From Bufo bufo (taxonomy: Eukaryota; Chordata; Amphibia; Anura; Bufonidae): DNA of 64,000 nt. Below are positions 33,069 to 44,598 of the stretch, piece by piece. The position numbers were made by a program, and so were the translations under genes. How positions within the stretch are numbered: position 1 is the stretch's first letter; each line of letters starts with the position of its first letter. Below the pieces are notes generated by a model. It made no database searches. It had not been told where the DNA came from and worked only from the letters and a program-made list of their open reading frames with translations. The DNA lies in contig NC_053397.1 in NCBI RefSeq assembly GCF_905171765.1, positions 667,114-731,113 on the forward strand. Direction: 5' to 3'.

Positions 33069-33299
33069 CTTGCGAGCCCTCAGTTACATATGAATAAGAC
33101 TCCGTTTTTGCCCCTGGTGAACATCCAAACAAAAAGTCAAAGGCGCCGTTTGACTGATCTCTAGTTCTGCTGCAGCGCTATGTAAGTGTCTATAAGGGCA
33201 GATTGTGGTGACAGACTCCCTTTAATAGTATAAGGTTGGATGGTACTCCAATCTGATTGCGTGGGCAATAGGAGATGGTTCCCAAACCAGATAATGATA

Positions 33300-33663
33300 G
33301 AATTCAGACTCCTGTACTCCACTTAGTTTTCAAGAACAATGCTTTTTATTAATGTGCAGTTCCAGTCAAAAAACGTTTTTTCGGCATATAGCCTTCTTCA
33401 GTACAACCGGTTTGAGCCGCATAGGTGAGAGGAAAAAAGCATGAAAATAGAGAACCCACAGTGGGTAGCAGGACGCTGCAGTGGTGAGGGGCTCTACGGC
33501 CCTGTATGGCAAGCGCTGTGGTGAGGCGGTTTTTCCTCTATCTATGCGGCTCAAACCGGTTGTACTGAAGAAGGCTATATGCCGAAAAAAAACGTTTTTT
33601 GACTGGAACATTAATAAAAAGCATTGTTCTTGAAAACTAAGTGGAGTACAGGAGTCTGAATTC
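33300..33663. repeat. Second large inverted repeat (~130-bp arms)
   Basis: Arms at about 33,300-33,432 and 33,535-33,663 are near-perfect reverse complements, starting GAATTCAGACTCCTGTACTC and ending with its complement, around a ~100-bp spacer. The arms contain CTTCTTCAGTACAACC / GGTTGTACTGAAGAAG, a motif seen in many vertebrate repeats. The right flank reads AGACTCCCTTTAAT, echoing the end of the neighbouring palindromic element at 33,213-33,226. Confidence 0.93.
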
Positions 33664-33766
33664 TAGACTCCCTTTAATGTCACGTCTCTAACCTTCTGAA
33701 TGCTCATGTCCAACTGTTCAGTGTTTCAGGACTTTTTGCACAACTTGCTGTTCTCTAACAAGGAGC

Positions 33767-33980
33767 TTAAAGGGGTTCTGCACTTTGTTTATCCTCTGGA
33801 TAGATCATCAGTATCTGATCGGCGGGGGTCCGACACCCGGGACCCCCGCCGATCAGCTGTTTGAGAAGGCAGCGGCGCTCCTCACTGTTTACTGAGGGCC
33901 CAGTGACGTCACGACTAGTATCACTGGCCTGGGCGTGTCTAAGTGCCATTGAAGTGAACAGAGCTTAGCTGCACCCATGC
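33767..33980 (+). mobile_element. Half of a TTAA-type MITE
   Basis: It starts TTAAAGGGGTTCTGCACTTT at 33,767 and contains a perfect stem-loop at 33,817-33,854 (arms GATCGGCGGGGGTC and its complement, loop CGACACCCGG). The sequence changes near 33,980 without a matching right terminus, so only one half is present. It abuts the left side of the piggyBac element. Confidence 0.6.
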
Positions 33981-34370
33981 GCTGCACATGGATCCCAGAG
34001 CCATCCGTGCAAGGATCGGTAGCCAGCACCCCATCTGTGCCCCAGCACCACCCAGGTATTTAGGAAAAGGTTAGGTTAGGCAGGGATAATCAGAGAAAGT
34101 TAGTGAGAAAAAAAAACTAAACTATTTTTGTTGCATCACTAAATTGGGTGTCTGGGGTCCACAACATAGCTGTGTGACCCTAGACCCCCAGGGGTGCTGC
34201 AGCTTGCCCCCCTGCCCCCCCCTCTCAGCGTCCGGCCACTGTTAGCGCATCGCACACCCCACCGCTGATCAACGGACGGTTGATCAGCGGTTTTAATTTT
34301 TAATTTTTTTTCCTTCACACTTTTTGCCCTTTTTTTCCCCAATGAAGACGAGGATGACCCCACTTTCCTT

Positions 34371-36096
34371 TTGTCATCCGCGTCCTCCTCATCATCGAGC
34401 AATGATGATGAGCCCCTAAGGCGGCGGAGATGCCGCCCGGCGGAGCAAGGGGACCGCCATGCTAGGGACCCTGTGGCCCACACTAGTACGAGAAGCTCTG
34501 GGGCTCGTACTAGTTTTCCGGCCCACCAGTTAAGTCCACCGGAGCCCCCTGCCGGTGACCTTGTCTGGTGTACCCCAGAGCTTTTTAAACCTGTGATTCC
34601 TGATTTTGTAGGCCAACCAGGAATCCAGATTCCCACAGTGGGCTTCTCTGGATACGACTACTTTAGTCTTTTTTTCAGTGACCACTTTGTAAATCTAATG
34701 GTGGAGCAGACGAACCTGTACGCCCAACAGTTCATTAGTCAACACCCGGGCTCCTTTTTGGCCAGGCCCGGTGGCTGGACCCCGGTCAGTGCAGCCGAGA
34801 TGAGGACATTTTGGGGCCTCGTGCTGCACATGGGCCTAGTCAAGAAACCCAGTGTCAGGCATTACTGGAGTGGGGACGTCCTCTACCAGACCCCACTTTA
34901 CAGTACGGCCATGACACGCTCCCGGTGTGAGGCCATCCGGAAATGCCTGCATTATGCAGATAATGCAGCATGTCCCCCCCCCCGAGGTGATCCTGCCTAT
35001 GAACGGCTGTATAAGATACGGCCGGTCATCGATCACTTTGGGGCCATATTTGTACAGGCCGATGTACCTGGAAGGGGGGGTCGCGGTTGATGAGTCTCTC
35101 ATTGCTTTCAAGGGGAGACTCATTTTCCGCCAGTATGTTCCCTCTAAGCGGGCGAGGTATGGCGTGAAGCTGTACACACTTTATGAGAGTACCTCAGGGT
35201 ACACTTACAAGTTTTGTGTGTACGAGGGGCGAGATTCCCGTATTCAACCCCCAGAATGTCCCCCCACTCTGGGTGTTAGCGGGAAACTTGTGTGGGACCT
35301 TATGCACCCAATGCTAGATAAGGGTTACCACGTGTACGTGGATAACTTTTATACTAGTATCCCCTTGTTCCAGTCCCTCGCCGCCAGATCCACGTCCACT
35401 TGTGGGACTGTGCGGAAAAATCAGCGCGGCCTCCCTGCCCACCCCATTCAGGTACCTATCCCCAGGGGTGAGACCCGTGCCCTTACCAGTGGAAACCTGT
35501 TGCTGGTCAGATATAATGACAAGAGGGATGTCCTTATGCTGTCCACAATCCACGGTAACAGCACCACCCCTGTCCCTGTGCGAGGTACCGCAGCAACGGT
35601 CCTCAAGCCCGATTGTATCGTCGCCTACAATCGCTATATGGGAGGAGTTGATCTCTCTGAGCAAGTCCTCACGCCATATAACGCCATGCGCAAAACCCGG
35701 GCTTGGTACAAAAAAGTTGCGGTCTACTTGGTACAGGTTGCCTTGTACAACTCTTTTGTGCTGTCCCGGAGCGCTGGCAGCACAGGGACATTCCTCCAGT
35801 TCTATGAGGCAGTCCTCAAGGACCTGATCTTTTCTGACCGGGGAAGAGCAGGCCAGAGTACCTTGGGAACTGGAGGCGCCCGGATCGTCCCTGGCCAACA
35901 CTTTCCAGGTGTGGTCTCCCATACTGGAAAGAAGGGACGAACCCAAAAAAGGTGCAGAATGTGTCACAGGAGGGGGATACGGAAGGACACCACCACTCAG
36001 TGTGACACGTGCCCCGATCATCCGGGCCTCTGCATTGACGGTTGCTTCAGGGAGTACCACACTTCCATGGAGTACTACATTTATATCCCAATTTAG
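34371..36096 (+). pseudogene. piggyBac transposase (DDE_Tnp_1_7 family), one frameshift
   Basis: The frame is open from at least 34,320 with an acidic N-terminus (NEDEDDPTFLL, then SSASSSSSNDDEP) and a basic RRRRCRP stretch. No ATG is evident, so the true start may lie upstream, in another exon or lost. The DDE core follows: FVNLMVEQTNLYAQQF, AEMRTFWGLVLHMGL, HYWSGDVLYQTPLY; then, in the next frame, VAVDESLIAFKGRL (first Asp), YHVYVDNFYTSIPLF (second Asp) and NRYMGGVDLSEQ (third Asp). The C-terminal Cys/His-rich zinc domain is CRMCHRRG, CDTCPDHPGLC, CFREYH. The frames join at a G-run (35,072-35,078) that is seven G where six would keep the frame. That is either a single inactivating insertion or a homopolymer error. 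The family cuts and pastes at TTAA without footprints. Otherwise the gene looks intact. Confidence 0.95.
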
Positions 36097-36159
36097 CCAC
36101 TGACATCGGATAAAAAAACTGGTTCTCAGACTTGAGACACTAAAACGAAAAAAAAAAAA

Positions 36160-37485
36160 ATTCAAAAATATTATTTTGTAAAACTAAAATAAATTTAAAA
36201 AAGTAGACATATTAGGTATCGCCACGTCCGTAATAATCTGCTCTATAAAAACACCCCTCAGATGAACACGGTCAAAAAAATAAAATAAAAACGGTGCAAA
36301 AAAAGTTTTTTTCTGTCCTCTTACATCACAAAAATTGTAATAGCAAGCGAACAAAAAGTCATATGCCCCCAAAATAGTGCCAATAAAACTGTCCTCTCAT
36401 CCCGCAAAAAATTATCCCCTACCTAAGATAATCGGCTAAAAACTAAAAAAAATATAACTCTTAGACTATGGAGATACTAAAATGTTTTTTTTTTGTTTAT
36501 AAAAAGATAATATAGTGTAAAACATAAATAAATTAGGTATCATCGCATCCGTACATATTAGGTATCGCCACATCCGTACAAATCTGCTCTATAAAAATCC
36601 CCTATGACCTAACCCCTCAGATGGACACGGTAAAAAAAAAATGGTGCCAAAACAGCAATTTTTGGGCATATTTTACATTTTAATCCGTTTTTTTCTAATA
36701 ACAAAGCAAGGGTTAACAGCCAAACAAAACTTAATATTTATTACCCTGATTCTACAGTTTACAGAAACACCCTATACGTGGTCGTAAACTGCTGTATGAC
36801 CAAACGGCAGGGCGCAGAAGGAAAGGAACGCCGTATGGTTTCTGGAAGGCAGATCTTGATGGGCTTTTTCTTTTGGCACCATGTCCCATTTGAAGCCTCC
36901 CTGATGCACCCCTAGAGTAGAAACTCCATAAAAGCAACCCCATCTAAGAAACTACACCCCTCAAGGTATTCAAAACTGATTTTACAAACTTTATTAACCA
37001 TTTAGGTGATCCTTAACAGTTTATGGCAAATGGAGATGAAATTTCAGAATTTCTATTTTTGGTAACCTTGCCTCACAAAAATGTAATATAGATAAACCAA
37101 AAATCATATGTACCCTAAAAATAGTCCCAACAAAACTGCCACCTTATCACGTAGTTTCCAAAATGAGGTCACTTTTATGAAGTTTCTACTCTAGGGTGCA
37201 TCAGGGGGGCTTCAAATAGGACATGGTGTAAATAAACCAGTAAAGCAAAATCTGCCTTCCAAAAACCACACGGCGCACTTTTTCCTCCACGTGTGCCCGT
37301 ACCGTAGTTTACGGCCACATATGGGCTGTTTCTGCAAACTACAGAATCGGGGCAATAAATCTCAGAATGGCCTTGATAAGTCAAAGCGTTTTAAAGTTAT
37401 CACCACTTAAAGTGACACTGGTCAGATTTGCAAAAAAATTGCCTGGTCCTTAAGGTGAAATATGGCTGTGTCCTTAAGGAGCTAA
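36160..37485 (+). repeat. piggyBac 3' non-coding region with ~346-bp repeat
   Basis: AT-rich sequence with two direct copies of GGTATCGCCAC(G/A)TCCGTA plus TCTGCTCTATAAAAA, at 36,221 and 36,567. Inverted relatives of the blocks near 23.5 kb (GGGGTCACTT-type and the GCCCTGCCGT type) follow. Short minus-strand open frames here are not genes. Confidence 0.75.
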
Positions 37486-37610
37486 GGGAGGTATAAGGCA
37501 TGCAAGTATCATGTCAGACCATTCGAAACCATTCACATCAGCGTGGCCTGCATTCTAGAGGCACTGCAAAAGTACTTGACCACACCACCAGGCACAAGGC
37601 ATCAGACAGT
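37486..37610 (+). other. Left flank of the 31-bp array, possible LINE coding remnant
   Basis: An open plus-strand frame runs from about 37,500 into the first array units and reads MRLFTVRAVRLW at its end. The upstream 100 bp (QTIRNHSHQRGLHSRG region) shows no other motif that I recognise. It may be the LINE sequence that gave rise to the array. Confidence 0.4.
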
Positions 37611-40600
37611 AAGACTATGAGACTCTTTACTGTAAGAGCAGTGAGACTATGGACTCTTTACTGTAAAAGCAGTGAGATTATGGACTATGTACTGTAAGAG
37701 CAGTGAGACTGTGGGACTCTTTACGGTAAGAGCAGTGAGACTATGGACTCTTTACTGTAAGAGCAGTGAGACTATGGACTCTATACTGTAAGAGCAGTGA
37801 GACTATGGACTCTTTACTGTAAGAGCGGTGAGACTATGGACTCTATACTGTAAGAGCAGTGAGACTATAGACTCTTTACTGTAAGAGCAGTGAGACTATG
37901 GACTCTTTACTGTAAGAGCGGTGAGACTATGTACTCTATACTGTAAGTGCAGTAAGACTATGGACTCTATACTGTAAGAGCAGTGAGACTATGAGACTCT
38001 TTACTGTAAGAGCAGTAAGACTATGGACTCTTTACTGTAAGAGCAGTGAGACTATGGACTCTTTACTGTAAGAGCAGTGAGACTATGGACTCTTTACTGT
38101 AAGAGCAGTGAGACTATGGATTCTTTACTGTAAGAGCAGCCAGACTATGGACTCTTTACTGTAAGAGCAGTGAGACTATGGACTCTACAGTAAGAGCAGC
38201 GAGACTATGGACTTTACTGTAAGAGCAGTGAGACTATGGACTCTTTACTGTAAGAGCAGTGAGACTATGGACTCTTTACTGTAAGAGCAGTGAGACTATG
38301 GACTCTTTACTGTAAGAGCAGTGAGACTATGGACTCTTTACTGTAAGAGCAGTGAGACTATGGACTCTATACTGTAAGAGCAGTGAGACTATGGACTCTT
38401 TACTGTAAGAGCAGTGAGACTATGGACTCTTTACTGTAAGAGCAGTGAGACTATGGACTCTTTACTGTAAGAGCAGTGAGAGTAGGGACTCTTTACTGTA
38501 AGAGCAGTGAGACTATGGACTCTATACTGTAAGAGCAGTGAGACTGTGGACTCTTTACTGTAAGAGCAGTGAGACTATGGACTCTTTACTGTAAGAGCAG
38601 TGAGACTATGGACTCTTTACTGTAAGAGCAGTGAGACTATGGACTCTTTACTGTAAGAGCAGTGAGACTATGGACTCTATACTGTAAGAGCAGTGAGACT
38701 ATGGACTCTTTACTGTAAGAGCAGTGAGAGTAGGGACTCTTTACTGTAAGAGCAGTGAGACTGTGGACTCTATACTGTAAGAGCAGTGAGACTATGGACT
38801 CTTTACTGTAAGAGCGGTTAGACTATGGACTCTTTACTGTAAGAGCAGTGAGACTATGGACTCTTTACGGTAAGAGCAGTGAGACTATGGACTCTTTACG
38901 GTAAGAGCAGTGAGACTATGGACTCTTTACTGTAAGAGCAGTCAGACTATGGACTTTACTGTAAGAGCAGTGAGACTATGGACTCTTTACTGTAAGAGCA
39001 GTGAGACTATGGACTCTTTACTGTAAGAGCAGTCAGACTATGGACTTTACTGTAAGAGCAGTGAGACTATGGACTCTTTACTGTAAGAGCAGTGAGACTA
39101 TGGACTCTTTACTGTAAGAGCAGTGAGACTATGGACTCTTTACTGTAAGAGCAGTGAGACTATGGACTCTTTACTGTAAGAGCAGTGAGACTATGGACTC
39201 CTTACTGTAAGAGCAGTGAGACTATGGACTCTATACTGTAAGAGCAGTGAGACTATGGACTCTTTACTGTAAGAGCAGTGAGACTATGGACTCTTTACTG
39301 TAAGAGCAGTAAGACTATGGACTCTTTACTGTAAGAGAAGTGACACTATGGACTCTTTACTGTAAGAGCACTACAACTATGGACTCTTTACTGTAAGAGC
39401 AGTGAGACTATGGACTCTTTACTGTAAGAACAGTGAGACTATGGACTCTTTACTGTAAGCGCAGTGAGACTATGGACTCTTTACTGTAAGAGCACTACAA
39501 CTATGGACTCATTACTGTAAGAGCAGTAAGCCTTTGGACTCTTTACTGTAAGAACAGTGAGACTATGGACTCTTTACTGTAAGCGCAGTGAGACTATGGA
39601 CTCTTTACTGTAAGAGCAGTGAGACTATGGACTCTTTACGGTAAGAGCAGTGAGACTATGAACTCTTTACTGTAAGAGCAGTGAGACTATGGACTCTTTA
39701 CTGGAAGAGCAGTGAGACTATGGACTCTATACTTTAAGACCTATGAGACTATGGACTTTTCTGTAAGAGCAGTGACACTATGGACTCTTTACTGTAAGAG
39801 CAGTAAGCCTATGGACTCTTTACTGTAAGAGCAGTGAGACTATGGACTCTTTACTGTAAGAACAGTGAGACTATGGACTCTTTACGGTAAGATTAGTGAG
39901 GCTAATTGTAAGAGCAGTGAGACTATGAACTCTTTACTGTAAGAGCAGTGAGACTATGGACTCTTTACTGTGTGAGCAGTGAGACTATGGACTATTTACT
40001 GTAAGAGCAGTGAGACTATGGACTCTATACTTTAAGACCTATGAGACTATGGACTTTTCTGTAAGAGCAGTGAGGCTATGGACTTTTTACTGTAAGAGCA
40101 GTGAGACTTTGGACTCTTTACTGTAAGAGCAGTGAGACTATGGACTCTTTACTGTAAGAGCAGTGAGACTATGGACTCTTTACTGTAAGAGCAGTGAGAC
40201 TATGGACTCTATACTGTAAGAGCAGTGAGACTATGGACTCTTTACTGTAAGAGCAGTGAGAGTAGGGACTCTTTACTGTAAGAGCAGTGAGACTGTGGAC
40301 TCTATACTGTAAGAGCAGTAAGACTATGGACTCTTTACTGTAAGAGCGGTTAGACTATGGACTCTTTACTGTAAGAGCAGTGAGACTATGGACTCTTTAC
40401 TGTAAGAGCAGTGAGACTATGGACTCTTTACTGTAAGAGCAGTGAGACTATGGACTCTTTACGGTAAGAGCAGTGAGACTATGAACTCTTTACTGTAAGA
40501 GCAGTGAGACTATGGACTCTTTACTGGAAGAGCAGTGAGACTATGGACTCTATACTTTAAGACCTATGAGACTATGGACTTTTCTGTAAGAGCAGTGACA

Positions 40601-43600
40601 CTATGGACTCTTTACTGTAAGAGCAGTAAGCCTATGGACTCTTTACTGTAAGAGCAGTGAGACTATGGACTCTTTACTGTAAGAACAGTGAGACTATGGA
40701 CTCTTTACGGTAAGATTAGTGAGGCTAATTGTAAGAGCAGTGAGACTATGAACTCTTTACTGTAAGAGCAGTGAGACTATGGACTCTTTACTGTGTGAGC
40801 AGTGAGACTATGGACTATTTACTGTAAGAGCAGTGAGACTATGGACTCTATACTTTAAGACCTATGAGACTATGGACTTTTCTGTAAGAGCAGTGAGGCT
40901 ATGGACTTTTTACTGTAAGAGCAGTGAGACTTTGGACTCTTTACTGTAAGAGCAGTGAGACTATGGACTCTTTACTGTAAGAGCAGTGAGACTATGGACT
41001 CTTTACTGTAAAAGCAGTGAGACTATGGACTCTATACTGTAAGAGCAGTGAGACTATGGACTCTTTACTGTAAGAGCAGTGAGAGTAGGGACTCTTTACT
41101 GTAAGAGCAGTGAGACTGTGGACTCTATACTGTAAGAGCAGTAAGACTATGGACTCTTTACTGTAAGAGCGGTTAGACTATGGACTCTTTACTGTAAGAG
41201 CAGTGAGACTATGGACTCTTTACTGTAAGAGCAGTGAGACTATGGACTCTTTACTGTAAGAGCAGTCAGACTATGGACTTTACTGTAAGAGCAGTGAGAC
41301 TATGGACTCTTTACTGTAAGAGCAGTGAGACTATGGACTCTTTACTGTAAGAGCAGTGAGACTATGGACTCTTTACTGTAAGAGCAGTGAGACTATGGAC
41401 TCTTTACTGTAAGAGCAGTAAGACTATGGACTCTTTACTGTAAGAGAAGTGACACTATGGACTCTTTACTGTAAGAGCACTACAACTATGGACTCTTTAC
41501 TGTAAGAGCAGTGAGACTATGGACTCTTTACTGTAAGAACTTTGAGACTATGGACTCTTTACTGTAAGCGCAGTGAGACTATGGACTCATTACTGTAAGA
41601 GCAGTAAGCCTATGGACTCTTTACTGTAAGAACAGTGAGACTATGGACTCTTTACTGTAAGCGCAGTGAGACTATGGACTCTTTACTGTAAGAGCAGTGA
41701 GACTATGGACTCTTTACGGTAAGAGCAGTGAGACTATGAACTCTTTACTGTAAGAGCAGTGAGACTATGGACTCTTTACTGGAAGAGCAGTAAGACTATG
41801 GACTCTTTACTGTAAGCGCAGTGAGACTATGGACTCTTTACTGTAAGAGCACTACAACTATGGACTCATTACTGTAAGAGCAGTAAGCCTATGGACTCTT
41901 TACTGTAAGAGCAGTGAGACTATGGACTCTTTACTGTAAGAACAGTGAGACTATGGACTCTTTACGGTAAGATTAGTGAGGCTAATTGTAAGAGCAGTGA
42001 GACTATGAACTCTTTACTGTAAGAGCAGTGAGACTATGGACTCTTTACTGTAAGAGCAGTGAGACTATGGACTCTTTACTGTAAGAGCAGTGAGACTATG
42101 GACTCTATACTGTAAGAGCAGTGAGACTATGGACTCTTTACTGTAAGAGCAGTGAGAGTAGGGACTCTTTACTGTAAGAGCAGTGAGACTGTGGACTCTA
42201 TACTGTAAGAGCAGTGAGACTATGGACTCTTTACTGTAAGAGCGGTTAGACTATGGACTCTTTACTGTAAGAGCAGTGAGACTATGGACTCTTTACAGTA
42301 AGAGCAGTGAGACTTTGGACTCTTTACGGTAAGAGCAGTGAGACTATGGACTCTTTACTGTAAGAGCAGTCAGACTATGGACTTTACTGTAAGAGCAGTG
42401 AGACTATGGACTCTTTACTGTAAGAGCAGTGAGACTATGGACTCTTTACTGTAAGAGCAGTCAGACTATGGACTTTACTGTAAGAGCAGTGAGACTGTGG
42501 ACTCTGTACTGTAAGAGCGGTGAGACTGTGGACTCTGTACTGTAAGAGCGGTGAGACTATGGACTCTTTACTGTAAGAGCAGTGAGACTATGGACTCTTT
42601 ACTGTAAGAGCAGTCAGACTATGGACTTTACTGTAAGAGCAGTGAGACTATGGACTCTACTGTAAGAGCGGTGAGACTATGGACTCTTTACTGTAAGAGC
42701 AGTGAGACTATGGACTCTTTACTGTAAGAGCAGTGAGACTATGGACTCTTTACTGTAAGAGCAGTGAGACTATGGACTCTTTACTGTAAGAGCAGTGAGA
42801 CTATGGACTCCTTACTGTAAGAGCAGTGAGACTATGGACTCTATACTGTAAGAGCAGTGAGACTATGGACTCTTTACTGTAAGAGCAGTGAGACTATGGA
42901 CTCTTTACTGTAAGAGCAGTAAGACTATGGACTCTTTACTGTAAGAGAAGTGACACTATGGACTCTTTACTGTAAGAGCACTACAACTATGGACTCCTTA
43001 CTGTAAGAGCAGTGAGACTATGGACTCTTTACTGTAAGAACAGTGAGACTATGGACTCTTTACTGTAAGCGCAGTGAGACTATGAACTCTTTACTGTAAG
43101 AGCACTACAACTATGGACTCATTACTGTAAGAGCAGTAAGCCTATGGACTCTTTACTGTAAGAACAGTGAGACTATGGACTTTTTACTGTAAGCGCAGTG
43201 AGACTATGGACTCTTTACTGTAAGAGCAGTGAGACTATGGACTCTTTACGGTAAGAGCAGTGAGACTATGAACTCTTTACTGTGTGAGCAGTGAGACTAT
43301 GGACTCTTTACTGTGTGAGCAGTGAGACTATGGACTCTTTACTGTGTGAGCAGTGAGACTATGGACTCTTTACTGTAAGAGCAGTGAGACCATAGACTCT
43401 TTACTGTAAAAGCAGTGAGACTATGGACTATTTACTGTAAGACCAGTTAGACTATGGACTCTTTACTGTAAGAGCAGTGTGACTATCTGACTTTTTACTG
43501 TAAGAGCAGTGACACTATGGAATTACTGTAAAGGTAGTGGAATATGGACTCTTTACTGTAAGAGAAATGAGACTATGTATTTTACTGTAAGAACAGTGAG

Positions 43601-44063
43601 ATTATGGACTGTTTAAGGTAATAGCAGTGAGACTATGGACTCTTTACTGTAAGAACAGTGAGACTATGGACTCTTTACTGTCAGAGCAGTGAGACTATGG
43701 ACTCTTTACTGTAAGAGCAGTGAGACTATGGACTCTTTACTGTAAGAGCAGTGAGACTATGGACTCTATACTGTAAGAGCAGTGAGACTATGGACTCTTT
43801 ACTGTAAGAGCAGTGAGACTATGGACTCATTATTGGAAGAGCAGTAAAACTATGGACTCTTTACTGTAAGAGCAGTGAGACTATGGACTCTTTACTGTAA
43901 GAGCAGGGAGAATATGGACTGTTTATGCTCTCTTTAGGTAATAGCAGTGAGACTATGGACTCTTTACTGTAAGAGCAGTAAGACTATGGACTCTTTACTG
44001 TAAGAGCAGTAAGACTATGGGACTTTACTGTAAGAGCAGTGAGACTATGGAATCTTTATGTAA
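37611..44063. repeat. 31-bp tandem array, left block
   Basis: About 208 head-to-tail units of GGACTCTTTACTGTAAGAGC plus AGTGAGACTAT (31 bp). On the plus strand the unit encodes LFTVRAVRLW, the same LINE C-terminal motif as the 85-bp array. Rare variant units recur at regular distances. For example, a GATTAGTGAGGCTAATT unit lies at 39,891, 40,714 and 41,971, and an ACTTTAAGACCTATGAG unit at 39,731 and 40,554. The array therefore grew partly by segmental duplication, including an 823-bp block. It is interrupted by a gypsy element. Confidence 0.98.
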
Positions 44064-44068
44064 GAGAA
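44064..44068. repeat. Target-site duplication of the gypsy element (left)
   Basis: GAGAA here and at 49,309-49,313 flank the two LTRs. It derives from an array unit with GTAAGAGAAGTGAGA, so the element inserted into the 31-bp array. Confidence 0.9.
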
Positions 44069-44598
44069 TGTCTCTAGTGAAGTTGCAGATAGCTGGAACT
44101 TATAAATAAACTATTGACTGGCTTGATCCCAAACTAAGACGCATATAGTTGAGCCCTAAAAAAACTCTAAGAGCTCTCCCTGACTGTTATACCCATGCAA
44201 AGGTCTTTATGGTAGACGATTGCATGCCCATGTACCTAATACTATGTGACACCTGAAAACCCTATAATAGTAAGGGGACACGACCAACGGCTCCCTGCAC
44301 TTAATACGGACGGAGTCAGGGTCACCTAGAATCAAGCCAGCAAGGAAACACAATAAAGGAAAAAACTTATCTGAGCAAGCAGCAGCAGCAGCCTCCATCA
44401 GTGAACACTTCATCCAGGAACTAGTATAAACCGCAAAGTGAGGCAGTATGGGAGGGAATATAAAGGAATACGATGAGTCTAAATAAGTGCCACCTGGCAG
44501 AAGGAAAGGATATGACAAAGTGAAACCAAAACAAAGAACATCATACAAGAGGTAGAGAAGAACGTCTGTCAGACCTTCTCACAGAACTGGCGGTGATA
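44069..44598 (-). repeat. Gypsy 3' LTR
   Basis: 530 bp and nearly identical to 48,780-49,308. Its outer terminus reads TATCACC on the minus strand instead of TGTCACC, a mutation of the conserved TG end. Confidence 0.95.

Larger units (their letters stand above)
32330..33221. mobile_element. TTAA-flanked palindromic (foldback) MITE
   Basis: TTAA copies at 32,326-32,329 and 33,222-33,225 flank an element that begins AGGGAGTCTGTCACCACAAT and ends with the reverse complement of that sequence. The two halves (about 32,330-32,745 and 32,780-33,221) are inverted copies of each other almost throughout, leaving a ~35-bp spacer near 32,762. Each arm carries a 28-bp GC-rich tandem repeat. The TTAA target suggests piggyBac- or Kolobok-type mobilisation. 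No protein is encoded. Confidence 0.9.
33985..37485 (+). mobile_element. piggyBac transposon, left end not resolved
   Basis: This contains a nearly complete piggyBac transposase gene (34,371-36,096) and about 1.4 kb of 3' sequence shared with the non-autonomous element at 21.9-24.3 kb. The right end is near 37,483: the final motif GCCTGGTCCTTAAGG parallels GCCTGGTCAGGAAGG in the other element. A clean TTAA is not seen at either end, and the left terminus appears to be lost or replaced by the half MITE. Confidence 0.85.
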
